In this document: one piece after another, positions 26,950 to 35,387 of the stretch
Layout: every line of letters starts with the position of its first letter
Numbering within the stretch: the stretch's first letter is position 1
Assembly: GCF_900110295.1 (NCBI RefSeq)
Contig: NZ_FODF01000002.1
Location: forward strand, 124,001 to 188,000
Source of the DNA: Peptostreptococcus russellii
Lineage (GTDB): Bacteria; Bacillota; Clostridia; Peptostreptococcales; Peptostreptococcaceae
Length of the DNA stretch: 64,000 bases
Direction of reading: 5' to 3'
Notes under the pieces: generated by a model
What the model saw: the letters and a program-made list of their open reading frames with translations, nothing else
What the model was told of the DNA's origin: nothing
Database searches by the model: none
Position numbers and translations under genes: made by a program

Positions 26950-27829
26950 TTATTTTACTTCTTCTGTCTTTTTGAAAGCAGATTTTAACATAATTAAACC
27001 AGTAATTGTAACAACTATTACAACTAGTATCTTTAATTTTTCTATGTCTAATCCAGAGAAGAATTTATATGCAACTACAACACCAACTAAACCAGATAGT
27101 GCTATTAGAATTGAGTTCTTCTTTGCATATGTGTCTTCCTTTATAAACTTAGCTGATGCAACTGGCATCAATAGTGCACAAGATCCCATCATTATTGGGA
27201 ATGCTGCTGATGGGTCCATTCCCATTGAGAATACAACAACCATCGCTGGAGCATATAGACCTATACCAGCTGTCATAAGAGGCACCTAATATAAAGAATA
27301 TAATTGCTGCTATTATAAGTTTAACTCCAGTTAATCCTAATGCAGTACCACCTATTGGCATGATTCCTACAATTGACGCTAAGAATAAAGCTGCTGATAC
27401 AAGTAATGCTATTCCCATTACAAGCTGAACTTTTTTTTCTTCCATTCTAGAAATTATACCAGCACCTACATATGAACCTACAACTGCTGCTGCAATTAGT
27501 ACTATTAATGTAACTGGATCAACCTTAACTGCACCTATAAATATGATTGCTTCAAGTAAAACTGGTAGACAGTCTGCTACATTAAGTGTTCCTGGTATCT
27601 TTTTATCAGGTATATTATGTCTTAATGCCTTAAACATAAACATTGTCGGTGCGAATGAACCTATACCTAGTGTATCGAAAAAATTAGTTGCAAAACCAGT
27701 GACAATCGGTTTCCAAGTTGCTTCTTCTTCAAACTCATCATTCTTCTTTGCCTTAGCTATATTCATAAAGAAGTATATTGCATATATAGCAAATGCTGCA
27801 TATAATAATATTTGTAACGCTTTAACCAT
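26950..27829 (-). pseudogene. TSUP-family transporter, copy 2, with a +1 frameshift
   Basis: Starting MVKALQILLYAAF at 27829, the product aligns with copy 1 (23399-24283) over its whole length, but the frame breaks near 27285: the first part ends in FILGASYDSW and the rest (MTAGIGLYAPAM onward) continues in another frame. Copy 1 reads FILGALMTAG at this place, so copy 2 carries one extra base (a T in GCC-T-CTT). The insertion is not in a long homopolymer. It is either a true inactivating mutation or a sequencing error; downstream codons look conserved, which favours a recent event or error. Confidence 0.85.
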
Positions 27830-28006
27830 CTTATTTGCCTCCCTTTATTGTCCCTTTTGGGGGGCTATTATCTTTCCTTCAAGATATGCTTAAAAATTAT
27901 AATTATTTCCGTAAAGAAATGCTTTTGAAATAAATTTGTTCAAAAGCAAGATGCATATCTAAACTGAACAAATTTCTAATAACCCAAAAGTAATAATATT
28001 ACTAAA
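27830..28006 (-). promoter_or_regulatory. Leader of TSUP copy 2 with a 10-bp inverted repeat
   Basis: AAATTTGTTC (27933-27942) is complementary to GAACAAATTT (27964-27973) across 21 nt. The region lies between the prd operon terminator and TSUP copy 2 and could be an operator or leader hairpin. A good GGGAGG ribosome site precedes the ATG. Confidence 0.4.
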
Positions 28007-28050
28007 AATACCTTACTCTAAATACAGTTCCCTGCATTTAGAGCAGGTAT
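28007..28050 (-). terminator. Probable terminator of the prd operon
   Basis: An imperfect long hairpin (AATACC...TACAG with CTGCA...GGTATT) about 65 bp beyond the prdF stop, followed on the minus strand by ATTTTTAG. Confidence 0.7.
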
Positions 28051-28116
28051 TACATGTAACTTTAAAAGTACATGATTATATATTTTGTTATTTATTATTT
28101 TTTAATGTAACTCTTA

Positions 28117-29124
28117 TTATTTTAATATGAAACCGTACTTAACTGGGTCTGTTTCATCTATTACAAAATGATTAAATCCTGTAATATATGCTGAACCAGA
28201 TATCTGTGGTATAACTGCATCGAAGTCCCCAACCTTTGCAGTACCAACTATTTCACCTTCGAATAATGTTCCAAGAATTGATTCATAAACGAACTTATCA
28301 CCCATCTTGAATTCTCCTCTTGCGTATAGAGTAGCAAGTTTAGCACTTGTACCAGTACCACATGGAGATCTGTCTACCTGTCCCTGTCCAAATACAACAC
28401 AGTTCTTAAGAGTTGCACCTGGAGTGTCAGTTTCTGACCACCATTCGATTAAATCTACTGTATGAATATGTGGTAATTCAGGATGCTGAACTGGTATTTC
28501 AGCATTGATTATATCTCTTAATTCCATACCTAACTTATTTAGTAAATCAGCATTTTCAGGAACTATTTCTACTCCTATCTGATCCACCTTAACTATTGCA
28601 AAGAAGCTTCCCCCAAATGATATATCAAACTTAATCTTTCCATATCCTGGAAGTTCAACTTCTTGGTCTTTCTTATATAAGAATGCAGGAACGTTTTTAA
28701 ATGCTACCTTCTTAGCCTTTCCATCTTCTACAGTAACTTCACCTCTGATTATACCAGCTGGTGCTTCCTGTACAACGTGAGTTATAGGCTCAGTAACTTC
28801 TACCATACCTGTTTCAACAGCTGCAGTCATAGCACCTATTGTACCATGTCCACACATGTTAAGGTATCCACCACCGTCCATGAATATGATACCATAATCA
28901 GCTTCAGGATCTGTAGGCTGAGTTAATATAGAACCAAACATATCATTGTGTCCTCTTGGTTCTAACATTATAGCTGTTCTAAGATAATCAAGATTATCTT
29001 CTAGCCACTGTTTCTTTTCTGGCATTGAATTTCCCTTTACATTTGGAATTCCACCAACAACTATTCTAGTTGCCTCTCCTGCTGTGTGAGAATCAATTGC
29101 ATGAATACTTTTACTAAATTTCAT
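28117..29124 (-). CDS. prdF: Proline racemase
   Basis: PrdF converts L-proline to D-proline, the substrate of D-proline reductase. Both catalytic cysteines are visible: the MCGHGTIGA motif and the DRSPCGTGTSAK motif. The GGAGG-preceded ATG at 29124 (MKFSKSIHAIDSHTAGE) gives 335 residues, typical for the family, so the frame extending to 29139 is not used. It is the last gene of the prd operon, as in C. difficile and Acetoanaerobium sticklandii. Confidence 0.95.
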   Translation of the reverse strand: MKFSKSIHAIDSHTAGEATRIVVGGIPNVKGNSMPEKKQWLEDNLDYLRTAIMLEPRGHNDMFGSILTQPTDPEADYGIIFMDGGGYLNMCGHGTIGAMTAAVETGMVEVTEPITHVVQEAPAGIIRGEVTVEDGKAKKVAFKNVPAFLYKKDQEVELPGYGKIKFDISFGGSFFAIVKVDQIGVEIVPENADLLNKLGMELRDIINAEIPVQHPELPHIHTVDLIEWWSETDTPGATLKNCVVFGQGQVDRSPCGTGTSAKLATLYARGEFKMGDKFVYESILGTLFEGEIVGTAKVGDFDAVIPQISGSAYITGFNHFVIDETDPVKYGFILK

Positions 29125-29163
29125 AATTAGTACCTCCATTCAAATATTTTATTATTTTTTTAA

Positions 29164-29628
29164 CTATTTTTGACGCATTTTAAGTTTTAGAAAAACAAGA
29201 GACTTCCTTGCATCTACAACATCTACGTTGTTTTCACCAACAACTTCAGTTTCTATACCTTCCTTACTCTTGTTTATATCAACTATAGTGTCCATATACT
29301 TATTTGTAACTACAAACTTTGCTTGAACACCATTGAAAGTAACTCCAACAGTTGGAATTCCTCTCTTTCCTATTTCTTCAAATGTATTTGCATAGTCGAC
29401 ATGTGAGTTTCCCCACCCATCTGAACTTAAAATTGCACCGTCTACTCTCATGGCTTCACACCATGCCGCAGCTCTCTGTCCGACAAGATTTTTGTACTTA
29501 TTTCCATCAGGTGTTCCCACTACTATTACACCTACAAAATCTATGTCTGTATCTTCTCCCAATACTTCTACCAATGGGTCTCTAAACATATGCAATGATG
29601 TTTCTTTTGTTGAAGGACCTATACCCAT
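29164..29628 (-). CDS. prdE: PrdE, homologue of the C-terminal (pyruvoyl-side) part of PrdA
   Basis: The 154-residue protein starts MGIGPSTKETS and aligns throughout with PrdA from residue 412 (CIGPASKEMS) to about 565, including FVGVIVVGTPDGN, VDGAILSSDGWGN and GVTFNGVQAKFVVTNKYMD. The cysteine that forms the pyruvoyl group in PrdA is absent; Met-Gly stand there. It therefore should not make a pyruvoyl cofactor. Its exact role is unsettled in the literature I know. It starts 13 nt after prdD. Confidence 0.93.
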   Translation of the reverse strand: MGIGPSTKETSLHMFRDPLVEVLGEDTDIDFVGVIVVGTPDGNKYKNLVGQRAAAWCEAMRVDGAILSSDGWGNSHVDYANTFEEIGKRGIPTVGVTFNGVQAKFVVTNKYMDTIVDINKSKEGIETEVVGENNVDVVDARKSLVFLKLKMRQK

Positions 29629-29641
29629 TATAACACACCTC

Positions 29642-30403
29642 CTAGACTAATGCTCTTAAAATTCCATCTCTATATTCATTAGGAGATAAAATCATAGGCA
29701 TATTACACATATCAATAATAGATGTACCTCCCTCAAAACCACTAGGTTCATCTGGGAATAATAGGTTATCATACATTGCACCCTGCCCAGCAACTTGCTT
29801 AACTAAAACAACCTTCTTTTTATTACCTGCAGGTACTTTATCTAGATACTCATATGAGCCACTAGCTTCTCTTCCGTCAACTTTCTTCAATGTGTTTCTG
29901 ATCTCTTGGATAAATTTATCACAAGCTTTGAAACAAGCATTCGGAAGATGCCTATCAAATGGAAGTCCACCCTTTATTGTAACGTCCATATGTATTATAT
30001 AGTCGTTGACATCAGGTGTTCCTCTTCTACCAAAAATCATCTGTTCACTTAATACACCTTCAGATGAACCGAATTCATGCATTTGTCTTCCATCTTCATC
30101 TACTCCAGTAAGCATTACGCAAACACCTGATAAAGTATGCGTAATTCCTTCTCCTATTGTACCAAGTACTTTAGTAGAAATTGGTATTATATCCATTATT
30201 GTGTTTATTTTCCTGTCATAATCGCCAGGGCTTATTATTTCTAACTTAATATCACTGATTAGGTCATCAGCTTCCTTTAGTTCATCAATTTTTTCCTGAA
30301 CAATTTCAAGAACATTGCCTTTAATTGCAAATCTTTTGCCAAAATTCACTCTATTTATAGCAAAAGGTTTGATAACAAGACGTCTTAAAACCTTTTCATC
30401 CAT
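29642..30403 (-). CDS. prdD: PrdD, homologue of the middle part of pro-PrdA
   Basis: The 253-residue protein aligns with PrdA residues about 160-411, e.g. HEFGSSEGVLSEQMIFGRRG against GEFGSSEGAMDTTMMWGRPG, GQGAMYDNLLFPDEP, and ends DGILRALV exactly where PrdA reads DGGIHALT before its cleavage cysteine. PrdD and the following PrdE together thus match pro-PrdA split at the processing site. PrdD lacks the PrdA N-terminal 160 residues. It may form a structural or accessory complex with PrdE; that is inference. Confidence 0.93.
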   Translation of the reverse strand: MDEKVLRRLVIKPFAINRVNFGKRFAIKGNVLEIVQEKIDELKEADDLISDIKLEIISPGDYDRKINTIMDIIPISTKVLGTIGEGITHTLSGVCVMLTGVDEDGRQMHEFGSSEGVLSEQMIFGRRGTPDVNDYIIHMDVTIKGGLPFDRHLPNACFKACDKFIQEIRNTLKKVDGREASGSYEYLDKVPAGNKKKVVLVKQVAGQGAMYDNLLFPDEPSGFEGGTSIIDMCNMPMILSPNEYRDGILRALV

Positions 30404-30429
30404 ACTATGACCACCTTTGGCGCTATATT

Positions 30430-30496
30430 ATATTGGAAAAAATCCAATATTACTTTTATAGTAATATACATCCCCTATATTTCTATAGAGGATGTA
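30430..30496 (-). other. Intercistronic hairpins between prdB and prdD
   Basis: Two stems lie in the 176-bp gap: ATATTGGA/TCCAATAT (30430-30450) and TACATCC/GGATGTA with further pairing (30467-30496). There is no T-run after them on the minus strand, so mRNA stabilisation or partial termination setting PrdB excess is more likely than full termination. Confidence 0.55.
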
Positions 30497-30579
30497 CTAC
30501 TATTAACTTAATTATTTCCCATATTTACTTTTCATCATATACAGGAGGGACCCCATATACAACTATCGATATCAACTAA

Positions 30580-31311
30580 CTATATAGCAGCGTGATATTC
30601 GAATGGTAATGGAACTATCTTTCCTGCTGAAGGAATAGCTACAAGCTGTTCTAGAGTAGCCTTTAATATTCCTGTCTGCATTTCAACGTTGTTTGGTTCA
30701 CCAGCGTTAGCACCCATTGGTACTAATGGAGCAACTGCTCTTGGAGTACCGTTCTGTCTAACTACTGGAGGAAGAGCTGCTATTATTATAGTTGGTATAC
30801 CAGCTTCTTCTATTGCTCTCTGCACGATCACGGCAGTTCTATGACAAGTACCTCAGCCTGCTGTCATAACAACGCCGTCTACACCTTCTTCTTTTAACTT
30901 AGCAGCGATAGCTGGACCAGTTTCATTTGTGAAAACTTCCTGGTTACCACCACCACCCATGAATGTGTAGTGACAAGGAGCAACTCCCTTTATAAATCCT
31001 TCCTTAGCAAGTTCGTGTAATCTTTCGATTGGGAACATGCAGTTTACGTCTCTATTTACATCAGAGTTATCATATCCACCATGTGAAACCATTAGGTCTG
31101 CTGGTGTAGCTGTGTCAGGAACCATTCTAAATCCTGTATCACCTGCTAGATTAAATCTCTCATCATTCTTCATGTGTACACCTGCAGCTGAAGCTAGTGC
31201 TATAACCATTTCATTTAATGGTTTTGTAACAGGAGCCCAAACTGGAGGTGGTGTTATTGGAACATATATTTCTGATTGAAGTCCCGGAACTGTTGTTAAC
31301 TTACGACTCAT
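30580..31311 (-). CDS. prdB: D-proline reductase selenoprotein subunit PrdB (in-frame UGA = Sec)
   Basis: PrdB is the selenocysteine subunit of D-proline reductase, homologous to the GrdB-type selenoproteins. The frame starts at ATG 31311 (MSRKLTTVPGLQSE) and is interrupted only by TGA at 30853-30855, codon 153, in the context TAG-U-GTCHRTA; reading resumes without frame change to the TAG at 30580, giving 243 residues, the normal PrdB size. The Sec would attack D-proline's C-N bond together with the PrdA pyruvoyl group. The selD-selA-selB genes in the same window support UGA decoding. A SECIS-like hairpin follows the UGA. Confidence 0.96.
30820..30836 (-). promoter_or_regulatory. Candidate bacterial SECIS hairpin in prdB
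   Basis: Downstream of the UGA, CUGC-CG, a UGAU loop, CG-U-GCAG form a small stem with a bulged U. The loop begins 23 nt after the UGA, within the distance expected for SelB-binding bacterial SECIS elements. Confidence 0.6.
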
Positions 31312-31330
31312 TGTATTTCTCTCCCTTCGA

Positions 31331-31705
31331 CTATTTAAGTTCTGACTCAAGTTCTTTTATCTTGATCATTTTTTCTAATTCGGCAAGTTTTTCCGTCTTT
31401 TCTAAAATTTCTCTTTCTAACCTTGTCAGATTCTCAATTTTCTTTTCTTCTTCAACTTTCTGCTGACATTTTATTTTTCTTTTATATTCCTCATTGGGTT
31501 CTGGACTTAATACCTCTGGATTGCTTAACATGAATCCAACCTCATGGCCCACTTGAGGATTATAGTCAGTAATAAGCATTCTATTTGGTATTTTGAATTG
31601 TCCAAGTCTACCCTTTAAGTCTATTGTGACTGCGCCACCTTCAACATTAGAAATGACACCTTCATAATATTTTTCTGAGGATATATATCTTAAATTTTCT
31701 TCCAT
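31331..31705 (-). CDS. CBO2463/CBO2479-like small protein of the prd operon
   Basis: A 124-residue protein of unknown function placed between prdA and prdB, a position also occupied in other prd operons. The first 70 residues look like a small beta-barrel (YYEGVISNVEGGAVTIDLKGRLGQF, then MLITDYNPQVGHEVGFML), and residues about 75-124 form a charged coiled coil (EEEKKIENLTRLEREILEKT). AAAGGGG places the start at ATG 31705; the TTG at 31735 is not used. It could be an RNA- or partner-binding assembly factor, but no catalytic residue is evident. Confidence 0.85.
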   Translation of the reverse strand: MEENLRYISSEKYYEGVISNVEGGAVTIDLKGRLGQFKIPNRMLITDYNPQVGHEVGFMLSNPEVLSPEPNEEYKRKIKCQQKVEEEKKIENLTRLEREILEKTEKLAELEKMIKIKELESELK

Positions 31706-31757
31706 TTTTATCCCCTTTCTTAGGCATCTGAACAACCTATGGTTTTAGATTAATTTC

Positions 31758-33662
31758 CTACTTTATTTCACCCTCTACTGGAGTATATGTATCTTCAACT
31801 ACGCCAGCTTCGATATCTGCTCTTTCGTATAACTGACTTCTCTTTCTTGTCATATTAAGTGAAGTTTCATTCTTTTCTAGAGGAATTTCAATACCTAAAG
31901 CCTTTTCTATAGCATCTATGTTATTTAACTTAACATTGTTATTCCACTTTCTTTCAGGTGCCTTTATTTCTTCACCTTCGATTGCGTTCTTTAGCATTGC
32001 AACTATTCTGTATGCTTCTTCTGGAGCTAGAGTATTGTTTTCAAGTATTTCGTTTTCTATACCCTGTCTAGACTTGTTGTTGTCAACCATACAGTTCATG
32101 TACTTGTTACCAACAACTAGAGCACCCTGTACAGCACAGAATGATACACCTACTACTGGAACACCTCTCATACCTATCTGTTCAATATGTGAAGCGAAGT
32201 CTATATGGTTGTTACCGAAACCTTCTGTAGTAACTACAGCTCCGTCAACTTCCATAGATTCAACTAACATACCTAATCTTCTAGATACATAGAACTTTTC
32301 TGAGTTAGCCTGTGGAGATCCAACGAATACTACACCTACTAGATCTAGTTCATCATCTTCCATAACAAGCTTAACTAATGGCTCTCTCCAGTAATGTCTT
32401 GACATTTCCTTAGATGCAGGTCCTATACAAGTTAATGCATGGATACCACCATCAAGTACTTCAAGTGGAGATAGAACAACTGGAACGTTACCTAAGTCAA
32501 CGTTTGGTCTAGCACCTAATGTACCAACTGGTTCAACTGGTAATATTAGGTTGTCATGCATTGCACCCTGTCCCATTATTTCCTTAACTATAACTACTTT
32601 CTTTCTTCCAGTTCTTCTGTACTGAGTTATTTCTTCAGTGTCAACTACTAGTGATTCGTCTTCTACAGCCTTAAGAGCTTCTCTTATTTCCTGAGTAACG
32701 TAATCAAATGCCTTATGAGCAGCTAGTGGTCCTGGTCTTTCCATGTTAGTACCTTCTTTAATAGTAACCTGACCCTTGATGAATATTTCGCCATAATCAG
32801 CTGCACCTGGTCTACCCCACATCATTGTTGTATCCATTGCACCTTCAGATGAACCGAATTCACCTATCTGTACGCCATTTGCATCAGTACCAGTAAGTAC
32901 CATTACAACACCATCTATTACTCTAGTTACACCTTCACCAAGTTCACCAGATTCCTTAGTTGCTATTGGCTGTAAGTCAAGTACTGCTTCTGAATATTCA
33001 TTGTATCTATCTGGAGTTATTATATCTAACTTCATGTCGTATACAAGAGTTTCAGTATCAACAGCTTCCTTACATAGTTCTTCTGGAGTTCTTACAGTAA
33101 GAGTAGTACCGTTTATTTCAGTCTTTTCACCGAATACTACCTTATCTATCTTATAGTGCTTCTTAACTAAAGTTCTTATTACCTTAGTTTCTTCCTTTTC
33201 AACTTCAGCTGGAGCTACTTCTACAACTCCTGGAGCACCTGCTACTCCACCAGTTGCTAATCCAGTAGGTATTTCAAGGTCTATTCCCTTACCTTCACCT
33301 ATATGGATCTTTATAGTTCCACCTGCAACATTAGTAGCTGTTGCTACTGGTGCTGCTACAGAAGCTTCTTCTTCTTCTACAGTTTCTTCTTCTACTTCTT
33401 CTTCCATTTCAGAGAACCCTTCTACATTATCAGTAGTCATTGGAGAAAGTGCGTCTAAAGTTTCCTTTAAAGTACCTCCTAATGCCTGACCGATTGTTAG
33501 AGCGTTTTCTGGAATTTCCAACAATCCAGAATCAATTAAATCTGGGAATATAGCTGGATCTTCAAGATTTGCTGCCTCTACTACTGTTCCTGCTTCAAAT
33601 CTGCAACAGCAGACTGCTGGATCATTAGCATGAGCTTTTGCTGTTTCATTAGTTATTGACAT
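31758..33662 (-). CDS. prdA: D-proline reductase proprotein PrdA
   Basis: PrdA is made as a proprotein and self-cleaved at a cysteine that becomes a pyruvoyl group binding D-proline. The 634-residue product starts MSITNETAKAHANDPAVCCC; residues 1-135 form an N-terminal module with a triple cysteine (18-20), then a Glu-rich and Ala/Gly-rich linker to about 160, then the catalytic proenzyme region. The expected cleavage cysteine is Cys412 (HALT-CIGPASKE, codon 32427-32429). AGGAGG precedes the ATG. The first module is duplicated upstream, and the later two regions are matched by PrdD and PrdE. Confidence 0.96.
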   Translation of the reverse strand: MSITNETAKAHANDPAVCCCRFEAGTVVEAANLEDPAIFPDLIDSGLLEIPENALTIGQALGGTLKETLDALSPMTTDNVEGFSEMEEEVEEETVEEEEASVAAPVATATNVAGGTIKIHIGEGKGIDLEIPTGLATGGVAGAPGVVEVAPAEVEKEETKVIRTLVKKHYKIDKVVFGEKTEINGTTLTVRTPEELCKEAVDTETLVYDMKLDIITPDRYNEYSEAVLDLQPIATKESGELGEGVTRVIDGVVMVLTGTDANGVQIGEFGSSEGAMDTTMMWGRPGAADYGEIFIKGQVTIKEGTNMERPGPLAAHKAFDYVTQEIREALKAVEDESLVVDTEEITQYRRTGRKKVVIVKEIMGQGAMHDNLILPVEPVGTLGARPNVDLGNVPVVLSPLEVLDGGIHALTCIGPASKEMSRHYWREPLVKLVMEDDELDLVGVVFVGSPQANSEKFYVSRRLGMLVESMEVDGAVVTTEGFGNNHIDFASHIEQIGMRGVPVVGVSFCAVQGALVVGNKYMNCMVDNNKSRQGIENEILENNTLAPEEAYRIVAMLKNAIEGEEIKAPERKWNNNVKLNNIDAIEKALGIEIPLEKNETSLNMTRKRSQLYERADIEAGVVEDTYTPVEGEIK

Positions 33663-33817
33663 AGCAAAAAACCTCCTTATTAATAAGTTAAATTAAATTT
33701 ATAACAAATACGTGAACAGGAGTCGCTAGCTTTTATGTATCTCAACACAAAAGCCAATTTGCAACTCTTGCTGTTACACATATTTCTTGATATTTTTATA
33801 CGCGTTTTATACGCAGT

Positions 33818-34228
33818 TTAAACACCTGTTGGAATTTCTAAATAAATTCCTGTTCCTTCTTCTATGCGGATCTTTATAACTCCATCCACTTTCTGAGTTG
33901 TTACTGAACCGGAAGAACTTTCTCCAGAAACTTCTTCAGTTACTTCTTCTTTTTCTTCCTCTTCTTCTACAATTTCAGAATAACCATCTACGTTTTCTGT
34001 TGTCATCGGAGAAAGTGCATCTAAAGTTTCCTTTAGAGTGCCTCCTAAAGCCTGTCCAATAGTCAGTGTATTTTCTGGGATTTCTAATAATCCAGAATCT
34101 ACCAAATCAGGGAATATAGCTGGATCCTCTAGATTTGCTGCTTCTACTACTGTTCCTGCTTCAAATCTGCAACAGCAGACAGCAGGATCATTAGCATGAG
34201 CCTTTGCTGTTTCTTCAGTGATTGACAT
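33818..34228 (-). CDS. Stand-alone PrdA N-terminal module
   Basis: A 136-residue protein nearly identical to PrdA residues 1-80 (MSITEETAKAHANDPAVCCC, then ENLTIG-like and LKETLDALSPMTT segments), with a different Glu/Ser-rich linker and a C-terminal strand (VIKIRIEEGTGIYLEIPTGV) that stops at the place equal to PrdA residue 135. AGGAGG before ATG 34228 sets the start; the longer frame to 34339 lacks a ribosome site. Many third-position differences from prdA with almost unchanged protein argue for selection on the protein, not for a dead fragment. It is first in the operon, 155 bp before prdA. Function unknown. Confidence 0.9.
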   Translation of the reverse strand: MSITEETAKAHANDPAVCCCRFEAGTVVEAANLEDPAIFPDLVDSGLLEIPENTLTIGQALGGTLKETLDALSPMTTENVDGYSEIVEEEEEKEEVTEEVSGESSSGSVTTQKVDGVIKIRIEEGTGIYLEIPTGV

Positions 34229-34929
34229 AGTAAAAACCTCCTCAAAATGTAAGTTAAATTTATTATATAAATACGAAAACTTTTTTTGAAATTCATCGTA
34301 CTTATTAACCATGTCACTGATATATATAATAAAATACATATCAATACTCTATAGGTATATCTCTGAGAAACTTAACAGTCTGTATATTATCATTCGTGAT
34401 TTTCAAACCACTACTGTTTCTGCGATAACACTAATTGGAAATTTTCCAGTCAGACATGTCTTAACAACTACTTAGACATTAATTCTTAAACTAAAGCAAA
34501 AGAACAATAATACAAGTTGACTAACTGAATAAAAATAATATTTTTTTGTTAATTGACAGACTTTTCTTATTTTAAGTTTTAAATCCATTCACTCTATAGT
34601 AAACTTACTTATATATAGAAAATATCTATCAGACATACATAAAAAAACATTATACTTTTTTTCACAATTTTGTATACCAACTAAAGTGTACACTAATTTT
34701 TTGAATTAGTAAAGATATTTTTATGCAATTTAAAAATATTTTTTATCAAATATCCCTTGCAATAGCATTAACACCTTTACCTGCATAAAATCATATGCAG
34801 ATATTTTTAATGTCACCGTACACTTAAGTAGTTGCAGTTTCATACAACTCTTAAACGCACATTTTAAAACCTTACACATACAAACATTACATGAACACTG
34901 CTTCTAACAGTCTTCTCGTGGATATTATA
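34229..34929 (-). other. About 700-nt leader between the sigma-54 promoter and the first prd gene
   Basis: AT-rich with no convincing gene. Noted are a palindrome AGTGTACACT near 34685, a CTGCAT/ATGCAG hairpin (34782-34802) and a TATAAT at about 34651-34656 that could serve a second, sigma-A promoter nearer the genes. Confidence 0.5.
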
Positions 34930-34946
34930 AGCAAAGCTTGTGCCAA
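34930..34946 (-). promoter_or_regulatory. Consensus sigma-54 promoter of the prd operon
   Basis: On the minus strand TTGGCACAAGCTTTGCT matches the sigma-54 consensus TGGCACrNNNNTTGCw at every fixed position (GG at -24 side 34944-34943, GC at -12 side 34932-34931). It faces the prd genes, and the adjacent prdR encodes a sigma-54 activator. Confidence 0.9.
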
Positions 34947-35076
34947 CTTTTAGCAAATCGCATTAAAATAAGTTTTTTTTTGATTTTTTTTCATTTATTA
35001 GATTTTTGTTAAAAAAATTACACTTTTATTAGGATTCTTTTCTTTGTGAAAACATTTTTCCCAACTTTCTATGTCT

Positions 35077-35103
35077 GTTTATTGACATATGACGGTTTAT
35101 TGA
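35077..35103. repeat. Direct repeat TCAATAAAC, candidate PrdR enhancer site
   Basis: On the minus strand TCAATAAAC occurs at 35103-35095 and again at 35085-35077, 18 bp apart, 130-160 bp upstream of the sigma-54 promoter. That is the usual distance for enhancer sites of sigma-54 activators. Binding by PrdR is inference. Confidence 0.45.
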
Positions 35104-35310
35104 ACATTATTGTTTTTATTTTCCTTGTATTGATATTATATCATATTTTTGATATTTTAAAATACAATTACCACATATTATATCTACTGATAATACAAGT
35201 TTTATCTTAGTTTGTAAGTAAAATGACAACACTTTATTCTTTTCTTTCTTTTTTAACTATATTCTGTCTTTTTTTTATATTCTAAAGTCAACTTTTTCTT
35301 ACTTTATAAA

Positions 35311-35358
35311 AAAGTGTTCAAATTTCTTACATTACTGCAATTTAAATTTGAACACTTA
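35311..35358 (-). terminator. Terminator after prdR
   Basis: A 14-bp stem (AAGTGTTCAAATTT with AAATTTGAACACTT), followed on the minus strand by CTTTTTTAT. It separates prdR from the prd operon promoter region. Confidence 0.85.
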
Positions 35359-35387
35359 TATTAAAAAAAAATATTTTTTTGTTAAAT

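Noticed and set aside
34229-34339. N-terminal extension of the stand-alone PrdA module
   Set aside because: AGGAGG and homology to PrdA place the start at 34228; the upstream part has no homology or ribosome site.
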